A stretch of 64,000 nucleotides of DNA. Origin: Gandjariella thermophila (GTDB lineage Bacteria > Actinomycetota > Actinomycetes > Mycobacteriales > Pseudonocardiaceae). A program made the translations under genes and the position numbers. The DNA is taken from contig NZ_BJFL01000011.1 in assembly GCF_005405885.1 (NCBI RefSeq), forward strand, positions 84,053 through 148,052. The letters run 5' to 3'. The notes under the pieces were generated by a model, which made no database searches, was not told where the DNA came from, and was given only the letters and a program-made list of their open reading frames with translations. Shown here in pieces: positions 9,122 to 16,791 of this stretch (its first letter is position 1; each line of letters starts with the position of its first letter).

Positions 9122-9190
9122 CATCTAGTCGTCCGCCGAGCGGCGCCCCGACGGGTTCCGCTCCGCTCTCGCCCAAGGGGGTACCGGCTC

Positions 9191-10540
9191 ATGGCCAGCC
9201 CGTTCCACGTGATCGTGATCGGCGCCGGCACCGGAGGCATGTGCCTGGCGCACGGCCTCCGGCGCGCGGGCATCGGCGTCGCCGTCTACGAGCGCGACCG
9301 CACCCGCTCCGACGGCCTGTACGGCTACCGGGTCGGCATCGACCCGGACGGCAGCCGCGCGCTGCACCAGTGCCTGCCGCCCGACCTGTACGAGACCTTC
9401 GTCGCCACCTGCGCCCGCGCGCCGCGCTACTTCAACATGCTGGACGAGCACTTCGACGAGGTGCTGTCGCTGCGGTTGCGCGACGACACCGACCCGGTCG
9501 ACAGCGAGAAGTCGGTCAGCAGGATGACGCTGCGCCAGGTACTGCTCACCGGCCTCGAGGACGCCGTCCACTTCGGCAAGGACTTCCAGCGCTACCAGAC
9601 CAACCCGGACGGAACGGTCACCGCGTTCTTCGCGGACGGCACGTCGGCGACCGGCGACCTCCTGGTCGCCGCCGACGGCACCCGCTCCCGGGTCCGCAGG
9701 CAGTACCTGCCGCACGCCAGGGTGGTGCCGAGCGGCATCGTGGCGATCAGCGCCAAGGTCCCGCTCACCGACGAGACCAGGAACCTGTTGCCGCCCAAGG
9801 TGTTCTTCGGTATCTCCACGATCTTCGCGCCGAAGGGCTTCTTCGGGATCCTGCACGTCATGGAGTTCCCCTGGGACCGTGCCGGCCGGGTGAAGGGCGG
9901 CATCGGCGGCAACGACGCGGAACTGATCGCGCAGTGGCCGGGTCTGCTCTACGACAACACCCGCGACTACATCAACTGGGGCTTCGCCGCGTCCACCCGG
10001 TGGCTGCCCGGCGACGTGCTGAGCCTGAGCGGGCCGGAACTGGTCACGGTGGTCCGGGAACTGACGCCCACCTGGAGCCCCACCTTCCACACCCTGCTGG
10101 ACCGCACCGACACCAGCACCTGCGTGCCGATCGACGTGGCCACCTCCGAGCCCATCCCGGCATGGCCGACCACGAACGTCACGCTGCTCGGCGACGCCAT
10201 CCACACGATGACGCCCGGTCGCGGCGTGGGCGCCAACACGGCGCTGCGGGACGCCGCGTTACTGACCCGCAGGCTGATCGACGCCCGCGACGGCAGGCTG
10301 TCCCTGCTCGAGGCGGTCCACCGGTACGAGACCAAGATGATCGACTACGGGTTCCGGGCGGTGCTGGACTCCCGCAAGCAGCAGGGCGGCGACAACCCCA
10401 TGCACCGGCCGGTCATCGGCCGGCTGGCACTGGCCGGCATGCGCACCGCGATGCGGACGGTCAACCACCTGCCACCCCTGAAGAAGAAGATGACCGACGA
10501 CCTGTACCGCTACCGGGGCTTCGAGCGCGACGACGACTGA
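9191..10540 (+). CDS. FAD-dependent monooxygenase, UbiH/PHBH-like
   Basis: 449-residue flavoprotein. Dinucleotide fold VIGAGTGGMCLAHGL at the N-terminus, DG motif LLVAADGTRSRVR near residue 160, and GD motif LLGDAIHTMTPGRGVGAN near residue 335. It lacks the thioredoxin-like tail of the preceding hydroxylase, so it is a separate subclass (single-component hydroxylase). ATG 9191 follows AAGGGGG nine bases upstream. It probably oxygenates the polyketide scaffold; its exact position is unknown. The last 31 bases overlap the end of the convergent methyltransferase gene. Confidence 0.9.
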   Translation: MASPFHVIVIGAGTGGMCLAHGLRRAGIGVAVYERDRTRSDGLYGYRVGIDPDGSRALHQCLPPDLYETFVATCARAPRYFNMLDEHFDEVLSLRLRDDTDPVDSEKSVSRMTLRQVLLTGLEDAVHFGKDFQRYQTNPDGTVTAFFADGTSATGDLLVAADGTRSRVRRQYLPHARVVPSGIVAISAKVPLTDETRNLLPPKVFFGISTIFAPKGFFGILHVMEFPWDRAGRVKGGIGGNDAELIAQWPGLLYDNTRDYINWGFAASTRWLPGDVLSLSGPELVTVVRELTPTWSPTFHTLLDRTDTSTCVPIDVATSEPIPAWPTTNVTLLGDAIHTMTPGRGVGANTALRDAALLTRRLIDARDGRLSLLEAVHRYETKMIDYGFRAVLDSRKQQGGDNPMHRPVIGRLALAGMRTAMRTVNHLPPLKKKMTDDLYRYRGFERDDD

Positions 10541-11280
10541 GCACCCGCCCCGCGCCGCGTGATGGAGATGATCTCCGGGCTGGTCGCGGTGAGCGGACCA
10601 CCAGTCCAGTCCCCGAACTGCTGCTCGACCACCAGGCCGGCCTCGGCCAGCAACGCGGACAGCGCATCGGGACCGAGGAACCGCAGCGTGCTCCGGCTCG
10701 TCCTGGGTCGCTCCCAGCCGGGACTGCTGAACGTCGTGGTGAACCGGACGACGTCCCCCACGACCGGAGTGCGGACCTGGTGCCACATCCGCAGTGCCAC
10801 ACCATCCGCATTGGTCACCTCGACAACGTGCTCAGGCGTCCACCGCCGCCACGCCCGCGCCGCCGGGTTGCGCGTCTCGAACACGAACCGGCCGTTCTCG
10901 GTGAGTGCCGACCAGATCGCGGCCAGCGCGGCGCGCAACTCCTCGTCGGTGACGAAAACCTGGAACGCGTGGCCGGTCATCACCACCAGATCGAACTCGC
11001 GTTCCCAGGCGACCGAGGACAGATCGCCGAGCACCCATTCGATGTCCGACCGCCTGCGCGCCTGCGCCAGCATCCCCACCGCCGGGTCCAGCCCGCACAG
11101 CCGCCCGGTGTGGCCGGCGTCCCGCGCCGCGTGCAGCAGCGCACCCGTCCCGCACCCGACGTCCAGCACCGACTCCGCAGCCATCACCAACGGCAGGTAG
11201 AAGTCGCGGTCGTCGCGTGCCGGGTTCAGCACGTCGTACCACGCCGCAAGCTCGGCATCCGCGAACTGGCGATCCACCAT
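10510..11280 (-). CDS. SAM-dependent class I methyltransferase
   Basis: 256 residues. The SAM-binding glycine loop is VLDVGCGTGALLHAA near residue 45, the acidic end of beta2 is LCGLDP and the post-II segment is FDLVVMTGHAFQVF. It resembles small-molecule or ubiquinone/menaquinone-type methyltransferases. ATG 11280 is chosen for its match to the domain start; an in-frame TTG at 11310 is possible. It reads away from the XRE operon 45 bases upstream and could be its last gene, or a tailoring enzyme of the polyketide cluster. No decisive SD is seen. Confidence 0.85.
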   Translation of the reverse strand: MVDRQFADAELAAWYDVLNPARDDRDFYLPLVMAAESVLDVGCGTGALLHAARDAGHTGRLCGLDPAVGMLAQARRRSDIEWVLGDLSSVAWEREFDLVVMTGHAFQVFVTDEELRAALAAIWSALTENGRFVFETRNPAARAWRRWTPEHVVEVTNADGVALRMWHQVRTPVVGDVVRFTTTFSSPGWERPRTSRSTLRFLGPDALSALLAEAGLVVEQQFGDWTGGPLTATSPEIISITRRGAGAQSSSRSKPR

Positions 11281-11325
11281 CAGGCCACCGTGCCGAGCGC
11301 CGTGTCCCAACGCGACCGAATAAGT

Positions 11326-11529
11326 TCACCGCGCACCGTCGGCCCCGAAGCAGCCGGCGCAACACGGCCAGCCGGCACTCGCACCGTCGCATCGGGGAAC
11401 GCATACCGCCCCACACGGCGCGGCGTGCAGCGGAACACCCCAGCAGACGATCACCCGTCCGTCCGGCTCCAGCCGGTGCAGCAGCCGCCGGAACACACCC
11501 GTACCGACCCGCCGGCCCGGCTCAGTCAC
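11326..11529 (-). CDS. Small Cys-rich protein, fourth gene of the XRE operon
   Basis: 67 residues starting at a GTG that overlaps the previous stop by eight bases (GTGACTGA). The C-terminal half is Cys-rich: Cys29, 39, 43, 47, 56, 57 and 60, arranged CxxxCxxxC then CCxxC. I recognise no family. The pattern would suit a metal site or disulfides. There is no clear SD, so translation would rely on coupling to the gene upstream. Support is the coupled arrangement and codon pattern; it could still be spurious. Confidence 0.5.
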   Translation of the reverse strand: MTEPGRRVGTGVFRRLLHRLEPDGRVIVCWGVPLHAAPCGAVCVPRCDGASAGWPCCAGCFGADGAR

Positions 11530-11764
11530 CAGCGGAAAGCCGGTCCGGCCGCGGCAGCGGTGCGCGCAACAGGCAGGCGGTGCACGGCATCCCAGCCGGT
11601 TCTGGGAGCAACTCCGCCGCACCGGGCGGAATCCGCGCGCCGCAGTACGCCACCAGGACTGCGGGCACCGCGCTGCCCGCGGGCACCGGCACCACGTGCA
11701 CCACTCGACGCGACTCGCCGACCACGCCGGGACGCAGCCGCACCAGCAGGACCGGCCGCGTCAC
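11522..11764 (-). CDS. Small YCG...PCxxC protein, third gene of the XRE operon
   Basis: 80 residues. GTG start with GGAGG five bases upstream and a four-base overlap with the preceding stop. The middle reads AYCGARIPPG and the end GMPCTACLL, giving three cysteines spaced like a minimal zinc or disulfide site. I have the impression that similar short proteins sit beside XRE-TPR regulators in Pseudonocardiaceae, but cannot cite one. Function unknown. The strong ribosome binding site makes it the best supported of the three small ORFs. Confidence 0.65.
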   Translation of the reverse strand: MTRPVLLVRLRPGVVGESRRVVHVVPVPAGSAVPAVLVAYCGARIPPGAAELLPEPAGMPCTACLLRAPLPRPDRLSAGD

Positions 11765-11886
11765 GCCCGCCTCCGGACCGGGTCAAGATCGATCACGTAC
11801 TCGTCGTCGGCTGCCGGGGCCTCGTCGCTCAGGGCAGAAGCGTGGGCACCCTGGGGCAGATCGGGGCGACAAGGCGGCAGGTTCAC
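11761..11886 (-). CDS. 41-residue peptide coupled to the XRE regulator
   Basis: A 42-codon ORF whose GTG overlaps the regulator stop (GTGA, 11883-11886) and whose TGA overlaps the next start (11761-11764). The peptide starts VNLPPCRPDL and ends DDEYVIDLDPVRRRA: acidic-hydrophobic followed by a basic tail, with one Cys, no signal peptide and no membrane segment. Four-base overlaps on both sides are strong evidence that it is translated. It is of unknown function; a regulator-binding peptide or signalling peptide is conceivable because TPR regulators often bind peptides. Confidence 0.6.
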   Translation of the reverse strand: MNLPPCRPDLPQGAHASALSDEAPAADDEYVIDLDPVRRRA

Positions 11887-13274
11887 GGTTCGATCGCTGG
11901 CGATCGCGGGAGCGCGTCGGCGGCGTCCCACAACTCGCGCACCTCGGGAACGGAGCGGTAGGGCCGGAGTTTGCCGAGCAGCACGCGCACCCGTTCGTTG
12001 CTTCGCGCACTGGCCGTCCGGGCGGACATCTCGGCCACCCGCAGCCCGATGGCTGCCCCACCGGCCACGTCGCCCGCCTGAACCCGCGCCTCGGCAAGCC
12101 ACGACAGGTAGAGCGCGACCTCGCGGGTGAACCGGTCGTCGTACCGGGACAGCGCGCGTTCCAGCGGAGGCTCGGCACGCGCCGGGACCCCGAGTTCGGT
12201 CCAGCAGCGGCCGGCCATCACGTCGATCTCGTCCGCGTTGAGCCAGTACACCCACTCCGGGTCGGCGTCGGGTCGCCGCCGCGCGAAGGCGTCCTCGACG
12301 GCACCGAGCGTGCGGTCGGTGCCCGCGCGGTCTCCGCTCTTCGCCTGCGCCCACGCCAACCGCTCGAGAAACAACGCACGGGTGGTGGCGGTCACGGTGT
12401 TCCTGCTGCCGGCGAGCGCGGACTGGGCGAGCAGCACCGCGTCGCGTGCCCGCCCGGTGTTCGCGACGTGGTAGGCCAGGCTGGACACCAGGTTGCCGGC
12501 CAGCGCGGCGTCACCCGCCGCATGCGCGGCGGAAACGCCCGCCAGGTAGTGCCGGCCGGCCCGCTGGTTCAGGCCGGCGTCGGCGGCCACCCATCCGGCG
12601 AGCTGGCACAGCTCCCCGAGCGCGGCGAGCAGGCGGCGGCCCACGGCGTCGGTGTAGCTGGCGGTACGGACGAGGTGCGCGGTCGCCCGCAGCTCACGCT
12701 CGATCGCCGGGTTGAGATCACCGCCGGCCACGAAGTCGTCCAGCCGTCGCAGGCTGGCCACCCGCCGGACGATGCCGTCGACCAGGTCGACACCGATGCG
12801 TCGGCCCGCGCGCAGTTCCACCCGCTGCGGCGGCTCGGCCACCAGCCACGCGTGTGCCAGGCGCAACGCGGTGGTCTCGGCGATCGGCCGCCCGTCACCG
12901 GCCTCGACGGCGGCCACCCATTCCTCGGCCGCCCGCTCGGTCCACTCGTCGGGCATCGCCGGATCGGATGCGGCATCCGGCGGTTCCTGGTCCGGCACGC
13001 ACCGCCGGGGCGGGCGGAACCCGATGTCCTCGTCGCTTCGCACCCCGAGCACGGCCCGGAACCCCGCCCGGTAGTTGTTGCCGGGCCAACGAATCACGCC
13101 ACGCTCGAGGCGGGCGACGTAGTGCCCGTCCAGCGCTCCGGCGCGCCCGGTGTGCGCCCGCACCCAGGCGTTCACCGCCTCGGCCAACTCGGCACGCGAC
13201 ATGTGCGCGTTCGGCAGGCGCGGCGAGCGGGCCCGCTCGCGCGCGGCGCGCAGCAGACGATTCGGTTCGACCAC
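11883..13274 (-). CDS. XRE-family regulator with C-terminal TPR-like domain
   Basis: 463 residues. The N-terminal helix-turn-helix region (about residues 5-75: MSRAELAEAVNAWV, HYVARLERG) recognises DNA. The rest is an alpha-solenoid of TPR-like helices, e.g. NTVTATTRALFLERLAW and YLSWLAEARVQAGDVAGGA. The GTG at 13274 follows a GGGGG run five bases upstream. This architecture is abundant in filamentous actinomycetes and resembles peptide-sensing RRNPP proteins in layout, though kinship is not shown. It heads the operon of three small coupled ORFs. The 115-base gap to the divergent GNAT gene should hold its promoter. Confidence 0.88.
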   Translation of the reverse strand: MVEPNRLLRAARERARSPRLPNAHMSRAELAEAVNAWVRAHTGRAGALDGHYVARLERGVIRWPGNNYRAGFRAVLGVRSDEDIGFRPPRRCVPDQEPPDAASDPAMPDEWTERAAEEWVAAVEAGDGRPIAETTALRLAHAWLVAEPPQRVELRAGRRIGVDLVDGIVRRVASLRRLDDFVAGGDLNPAIERELRATAHLVRTASYTDAVGRRLLAALGELCQLAGWVAADAGLNQRAGRHYLAGVSAAHAAGDAALAGNLVSSLAYHVANTGRARDAVLLAQSALAGSRNTVTATTRALFLERLAWAQAKSGDRAGTDRTLGAVEDAFARRRPDADPEWVYWLNADEIDVMAGRCWTELGVPARAEPPLERALSRYDDRFTREVALYLSWLAEARVQAGDVAGGAAIGLRVAEMSARTASARSNERVRVLLGKLRPYRSVPEVRELWDAADALPRSPAIEP

Positions 13275-13389
13275 GGCAACCCCCGGCTGTCGGCCCACCG
13301 CCGACGATCAAGTATGGCGCACCGGACAACGATCATGCCGCTGGCAAAACCGAGTTGCCGGAGGTACGGAAAACTGGTCGGATCGGCGG

Positions 13390-13956
13390 GTGGTGGAGAC
13401 CGAGCGGTTGGTGCTGCGGCGGTTCACCGAGGCGGACGTGGACGATCTGGCCGCGCTGCACGGGGACCCGGCGGTGATGCGGTTCGTCGACGACGGCCGT
13501 CCGGTGCCGAGGTCCGTGGTCGAGCAAGAGACCCTGCCGGCGATCCTCCGCGAGTACGCCGAGTTGCCGGCTGGGCTGGGTTGCTGGGCGGCCGTCGAGA
13601 AGTCCACCGGCACATTCATCGGTTGGTTCTCGCTCCGGCCGGCGAGCAGCATCGGCCTTTCCGGCGGGATCGAACTCGGTTACCGGCTGCGGCCGGCCGC
13701 ATGGGGCCGCGGCTATGCCACCGAGGGCGCGCGGGCGCTGGTCCGCCGCGCGTTCGACGAGCTGGGCCTCGACCGCGTGGTGGCCACCACGATGACCGTG
13801 AACACCGCCTCGCGCCGGGTGCTGGAGAACGCCGGGCTGACCCTGGTGCGCACCTTCTTCGCCGAGTGGCCGGAGTACCTGGCCGGCGCCGAGCAGGGGG
13901 ATGTGGAGTACGCCCTGACCAGGATGGCCTGGCGAGCGCGGCAGGCCGGCCCCTGA
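13390..13956 (+). CDS. GNAT N-acetyltransferase, RimJ/RimL-like
   Basis: 188 residues. Begins V(V)ETERLVLRRFTEADVDD, the hallmark of the RimJ/RimL-like group. The acetyl-CoA loop follows in LRPAAWGRGYATEGARALV, and VNTASRRVLENAGL forms the last helix. It likely transfers acetyl from acetyl-CoA to an amine of a protein or small molecule; substrate unknown. Two consecutive GTG codons (13390, 13393) can start it; no strong SD. It converges on the MerR gene. Confidence 0.85.
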   Translation: MVETERLVLRRFTEADVDDLAALHGDPAVMRFVDDGRPVPRSVVEQETLPAILREYAELPAGLGCWAAVEKSTGTFIGWFSLRPASSIGLSGGIELGYRLRPAAWGRGYATEGARALVRRAFDELGLDRVVATTMTVNTASRRVLENAGLTLVRTFFAEWPEYLAGAEQGDVEYALTRMAWRARQAGP

Positions 13957-13977
13957 TCGGGAGGCCCCGGGTTGCGC

Positions 13978-14886
13978 TCAGGAGTGCGCGCGCAGCGCGG
14001 CGATCGTCCACTCGAACGCGGGGACGCCCGACGGAAACGGCGGCCAGCCGTTGAGGATGCCCAGCAGCTGCCAGTACCGCTCCACCCGGCGGTCGGTGAA
14101 GGTGGCCATCAGGTCGGCGAGCCGGACGCGCTCCTCCGCGGGCATGCCCGGGTCGACGATCCGGTGCAGGATCTCCCTGCCCTCCGCCGACTCGGGGGCG
14201 ATGCCCGCGTCGACCGCCATGCCGGCGTGGTCCCGGACCGGCTTCGGGTCGTAGGTTTGGCCCTGCTCCCCCGCCTGCACGCCGGCCACGGCCATCTCCC
14301 GCGCCCGCGCGCGGAAGTCCTCGTCGCTCACCAGCTCCGCCAGCTCGATCCAGGCGTCCACCTGCTCCGGGGACGGGTCCGCCGGTAGTTCCGCCGGCAT
14401 CCTCCGCATCGCGTGGGCGATGTGCGCGCCCGGCGCGTCCGGGTCGATGCCGTCGAACACCTCCCCGACGAACTCGTCGATGATCCGCTGCCGCTCCTCG
14501 GCGGACATGCGGGCCAGTTTGGTCATGAGTCTCATCTCCTCGGTCGTGCTGCCACGCCTGGCGACCGACCGCAGCACCGCACGGCGCAACTGCAGCGTGC
14601 GGATCTCCGCGTCCAGGGCGCACACGTGCGCCCTGGCCACGTCGCTCACCGTGACCTGGCGGGCCAGCACCCTGCGCACGGTGTCCAGGTCCAACCCCAG
14701 CTCGCGCAGCGTGCTGACCAGGTCCAGGCGGGCCACGGCCTCGGCGTCGTAGAGCCGGTACCCGCCCGCCGAGCGGCCGGTCGGCGCGACGACGCCGCTG
14801 TCCGACCAGAACCGGATCGTGCGCACCGGCAGCCCGGTACGGCGGGCGAGCTGGCCGATGGTGAACAGCTCGGTGTGGTCGCTCAC
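13978..14886 (-). CDS. MerR-family regulator with helical C-terminal domain
   Basis: 302 residues. The N-terminal MerR winged helix (FTIGQLARRTGLPVRTIRFW... GGYRLYDAEAVARL) spans about residues 8-80, followed by a coiled dimerisation helix and a roughly 180-residue C-terminal helical domain that probably senses a ligand. No metal-binding cysteines of the MerR/CueR kind are seen, so an organic ligand is more likely. The GTG at 14886 is used because the HTH follows at once. It lies 88 bases downstream of the DinB-like gene in the same direction and may form one unit with it. Confidence 0.87.
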   Translation of the reverse strand: MSDHTELFTIGQLARRTGLPVRTIRFWSDSGVVAPTGRSAGGYRLYDAEAVARLDLVSTLRELGLDLDTVRRVLARQVTVSDVARAHVCALDAEIRTLQLRRAVLRSVARRGSTTEEMRLMTKLARMSAEERQRIIDEFVGEVFDGIDPDAPGAHIAHAMRRMPAELPADPSPEQVDAWIELAELVSDEDFRARAREMAVAGVQAGEQGQTYDPKPVRDHAGMAVDAGIAPESAEGREILHRIVDPGMPAEERVRLADLMATFTDRRVERYWQLLGILNGWPPFPSGVPAFEWTIAALRAHS

Positions 14887-14974
14887 GGGACCAACCTTCG
14901 ACCTTCCAGCGACTGGAGACTCAAGCCGATTGTCCGCCGCGGCGACGCGGTAGCCGGGTGTGCGGCCGTGCCGG

Positions 14975-15556
14975 TCAGGGCCGCCGGCCGAGGAAGGCGA
15001 CCAGCCGGTCCGCCGGGCGCGCCAGTGGCGGCACGTCGACCGGCGGGTCGAACCGTCCCGGCCGGTCGGCGTCGCCGACCAGCAGCGGGGCCAGTTCCAG
15101 CAGCCGCGCACCGAGATCGTCGGGGATGGGCCGGCGCTGCCCGCAGGCGCGGGCGACGTCCCAGCCGTGCACCGCGACCTCGATGGCGCCCGCGCCGGTG
15201 ACCAGGCCGGTGGTGACCGGGGCGCCGGCCACCGCGACCAGGTCGTGGCCGCCGGCGCCGGTGCACGCGCCGAGCAGCCGGCGCGCCCGGTCGCGCACCG
15301 CGGCCACCGGGTCGGCTTCCGGGTCGGCGGCGGTCGCGTCCAGGCCGACCCATCCGGCGGCGACGGCCTCGTGCAGCGCCTCGATGGAGTCGCCGAGGTG
15401 GGCCAGCAGCGCGCGGACGTCCCAGTCCCGGCACGGCGTCTCCCGGTTCATCGCGTCCGGGGTGACCAGGCGCACGCTGCCCAGGGTGTAGTTGACGGCG
15501 CGTTCCAGCAGCGCGAGGCCCCCGATGATGGCCGCCGGCACGCAGGGCTCGGTCAT
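14975..15556 (-). CDS. DinB-like / maleylpyruvate-isomerase-family protein (TIGR03086 type)
   Basis: 193 residues with the four-helix features of the mycothiol-dependent maleylpyruvate isomerase/DinB superfamily: TPCRDWDVRALLAHLGDS near the N-terminus and IEVAVHGWDVARACG in the middle, with histidines in place for a metal site. Its ATG overlaps the sigma factor stop by four bases (ATGA), so the two are co-translated. Pairing with an ECF sigma suggests a stress or thiol-linked role. The precise reaction is unknown. Confidence 0.8.
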   Translation of the reverse strand: MTEPCVPAAIIGGLALLERAVNYTLGSVRLVTPDAMNRETPCRDWDVRALLAHLGDSIEALHEAVAAGWVGLDATAADPEADPVAAVRDRARRLLGACTGAGGHDLVAVAGAPVTTGLVTGAGAIEVAVHGWDVARACGQRRPIPDDLGARLLELAPLLVGDADRPGRFDPPVDVPPLARPADRLVAFLGRRP

Positions 15557-16566
15557 GGGCCGTCCGCGACCGCGGGCCCTGCCGGCAGCGTGTCCGGCAG
15601 GCCGAAGGCGTTGAACAGGCGCACGTCGAAGAAGCAGGCGACGTGCCCGATGCCGCCGCCGGTGAGGGTCAGCACGTGCAGCGCGAACGCCCGGTGCACG
15701 CCGTCGGCACGGTCCCGCATGTACATGGCGAACGCGGGCTGGCCGTTCGCCTCCGCCGGAACCAGCCGCATGTCGCCCGGCCCCTCCGCCGGGCACTGCG
15801 CCTTGACGAGCCGGCCGATGTTCTCCGCGCCCCGGTACCAGGAGGTGAACGGCGGCATCTCCCAGACGGCGTCCTCGGTGAACAGCTTCACCAGGCCGGC
15901 GATGTCGTACTCCTCGAACGCCGCGACATAGCGGTCCAGCAACTCGCGCTGGCCGGGTTCGGTGGGTTCGACGATCTCGTCCTCGCTCGGCGACACCTCG
16001 GCGAGTTGCGCCCTGGCCCGCTGCAGGATGCTGTTCACCGCGACGGTCGTGGTGTCCAGCGCCTCGGCCACCTCGGCGGCCCGCCACCTCAGCACGTCCC
16101 GCAGGATCAGCACGGCCCGCTGGCGCGGCGGGAGGTGCTGCAACGCGGCGATCAGCGCCAGCCGCAGGCTCTCCCGGGAGGTGACGATCGCGGCCGGGTC
16201 GCTCTGCTCGGCGCCGACCATCGCGTCCGGGATGGGCTCCAGCCACGGCACCTCGGGCCGCTCCACCAGCGTGTCGGTGGGGTCGGCGCTCGGCTCGCCC
16301 AGACCGGTGGGCAGCGGCCGCCGGCCCCGGTCCTCCAGCGCGGTCAGGCACGCCCGGGTGGCGATCCGGTGCAGCCAGGTGCGCAGCGACGACCGGCCCT
16401 CGAACTTGTCGTAGGCGCGCCACGCGCGCAGGTAGGTCTCCTGGACCAGGTCCTCGGCGTCGTGCACCGAGCCCAGCATGCGGTAGCAGTGCGCCAGGAG
16501 CTCGCGCCGGTAGGGGTCGGCGAGGCGGAGGAAGTCCTCGTCGACCGGATGGTCTGCGGTCGTCAC
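15553..16566 (-). CDS. ECF sigma factor with SnoaL-like C-terminal domain (SigG type)
   Basis: 337 residues. Region 2 contains DAEDLVQETYLRAWRAYDKF and SSLRTWLHRIATRACL. Region 4 is LPPRQRAVLILRDVLRWRAAEVAE. The final 130 residues (LLDRYVAAFEEYDIAGLVKLF...) form a SnoaL/NTF2-like domain, as in SigG/SigJ-type sigma factors, which use it for auto-regulation instead of a separate anti-sigma. No anti-sigma gene is adjacent. GTG start with GGGGAGGAG about nine bases upstream. Coupled to the DinB-like gene downstream. Confidence 0.9.
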   Translation of the reverse strand: MTTADHPVDEDFLRLADPYRRELLAHCYRMLGSVHDAEDLVQETYLRAWRAYDKFEGRSSLRTWLHRIATRACLTALEDRGRRPLPTGLGEPSADPTDTLVERPEVPWLEPIPDAMVGAEQSDPAAIVTSRESLRLALIAALQHLPPRQRAVLILRDVLRWRAAEVAEALDTTTVAVNSILQRARAQLAEVSPSEDEIVEPTEPGQRELLDRYVAAFEEYDIAGLVKLFTEDAVWEMPPFTSWYRGAENIGRLVKAQCPAEGPGDMRLVPAEANGQPAFAMYMRDRADGVHRAFALHVLTLTGGGIGHVACFFDVRLFNAFGLPDTLPAGPAVADGP

Positions 16567-16791
16567 GGCGGTGCGCTCCTCCCCTGCCCGCGCCGGCGGC
16601 GCACCGGCGGTGCGCGATCGGGCGTGCGCGGGCGTCCCGGTGGATGCTCTCGCCGGAATGGACCCGGCGCGAGTCCGGAATTCATCGCTGCTCGGCGCGG
16701 GAACGTTTCCGGACGGCTACCGCCACCAGCGGTACCGGCCGGTTCCGCGCGGATTCGCTTTCGGGGCGGGGAGAGGCCGTTCCGTGCCACA

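Noticed and set aside
9106..11961. 951-codon open frame on the plus strand
   Set aside because: Arg/Pro/Gly-rich shadow of the monooxygenase, methyltransferase and small ORFs; open only because of high GC. No domain is recognisable.
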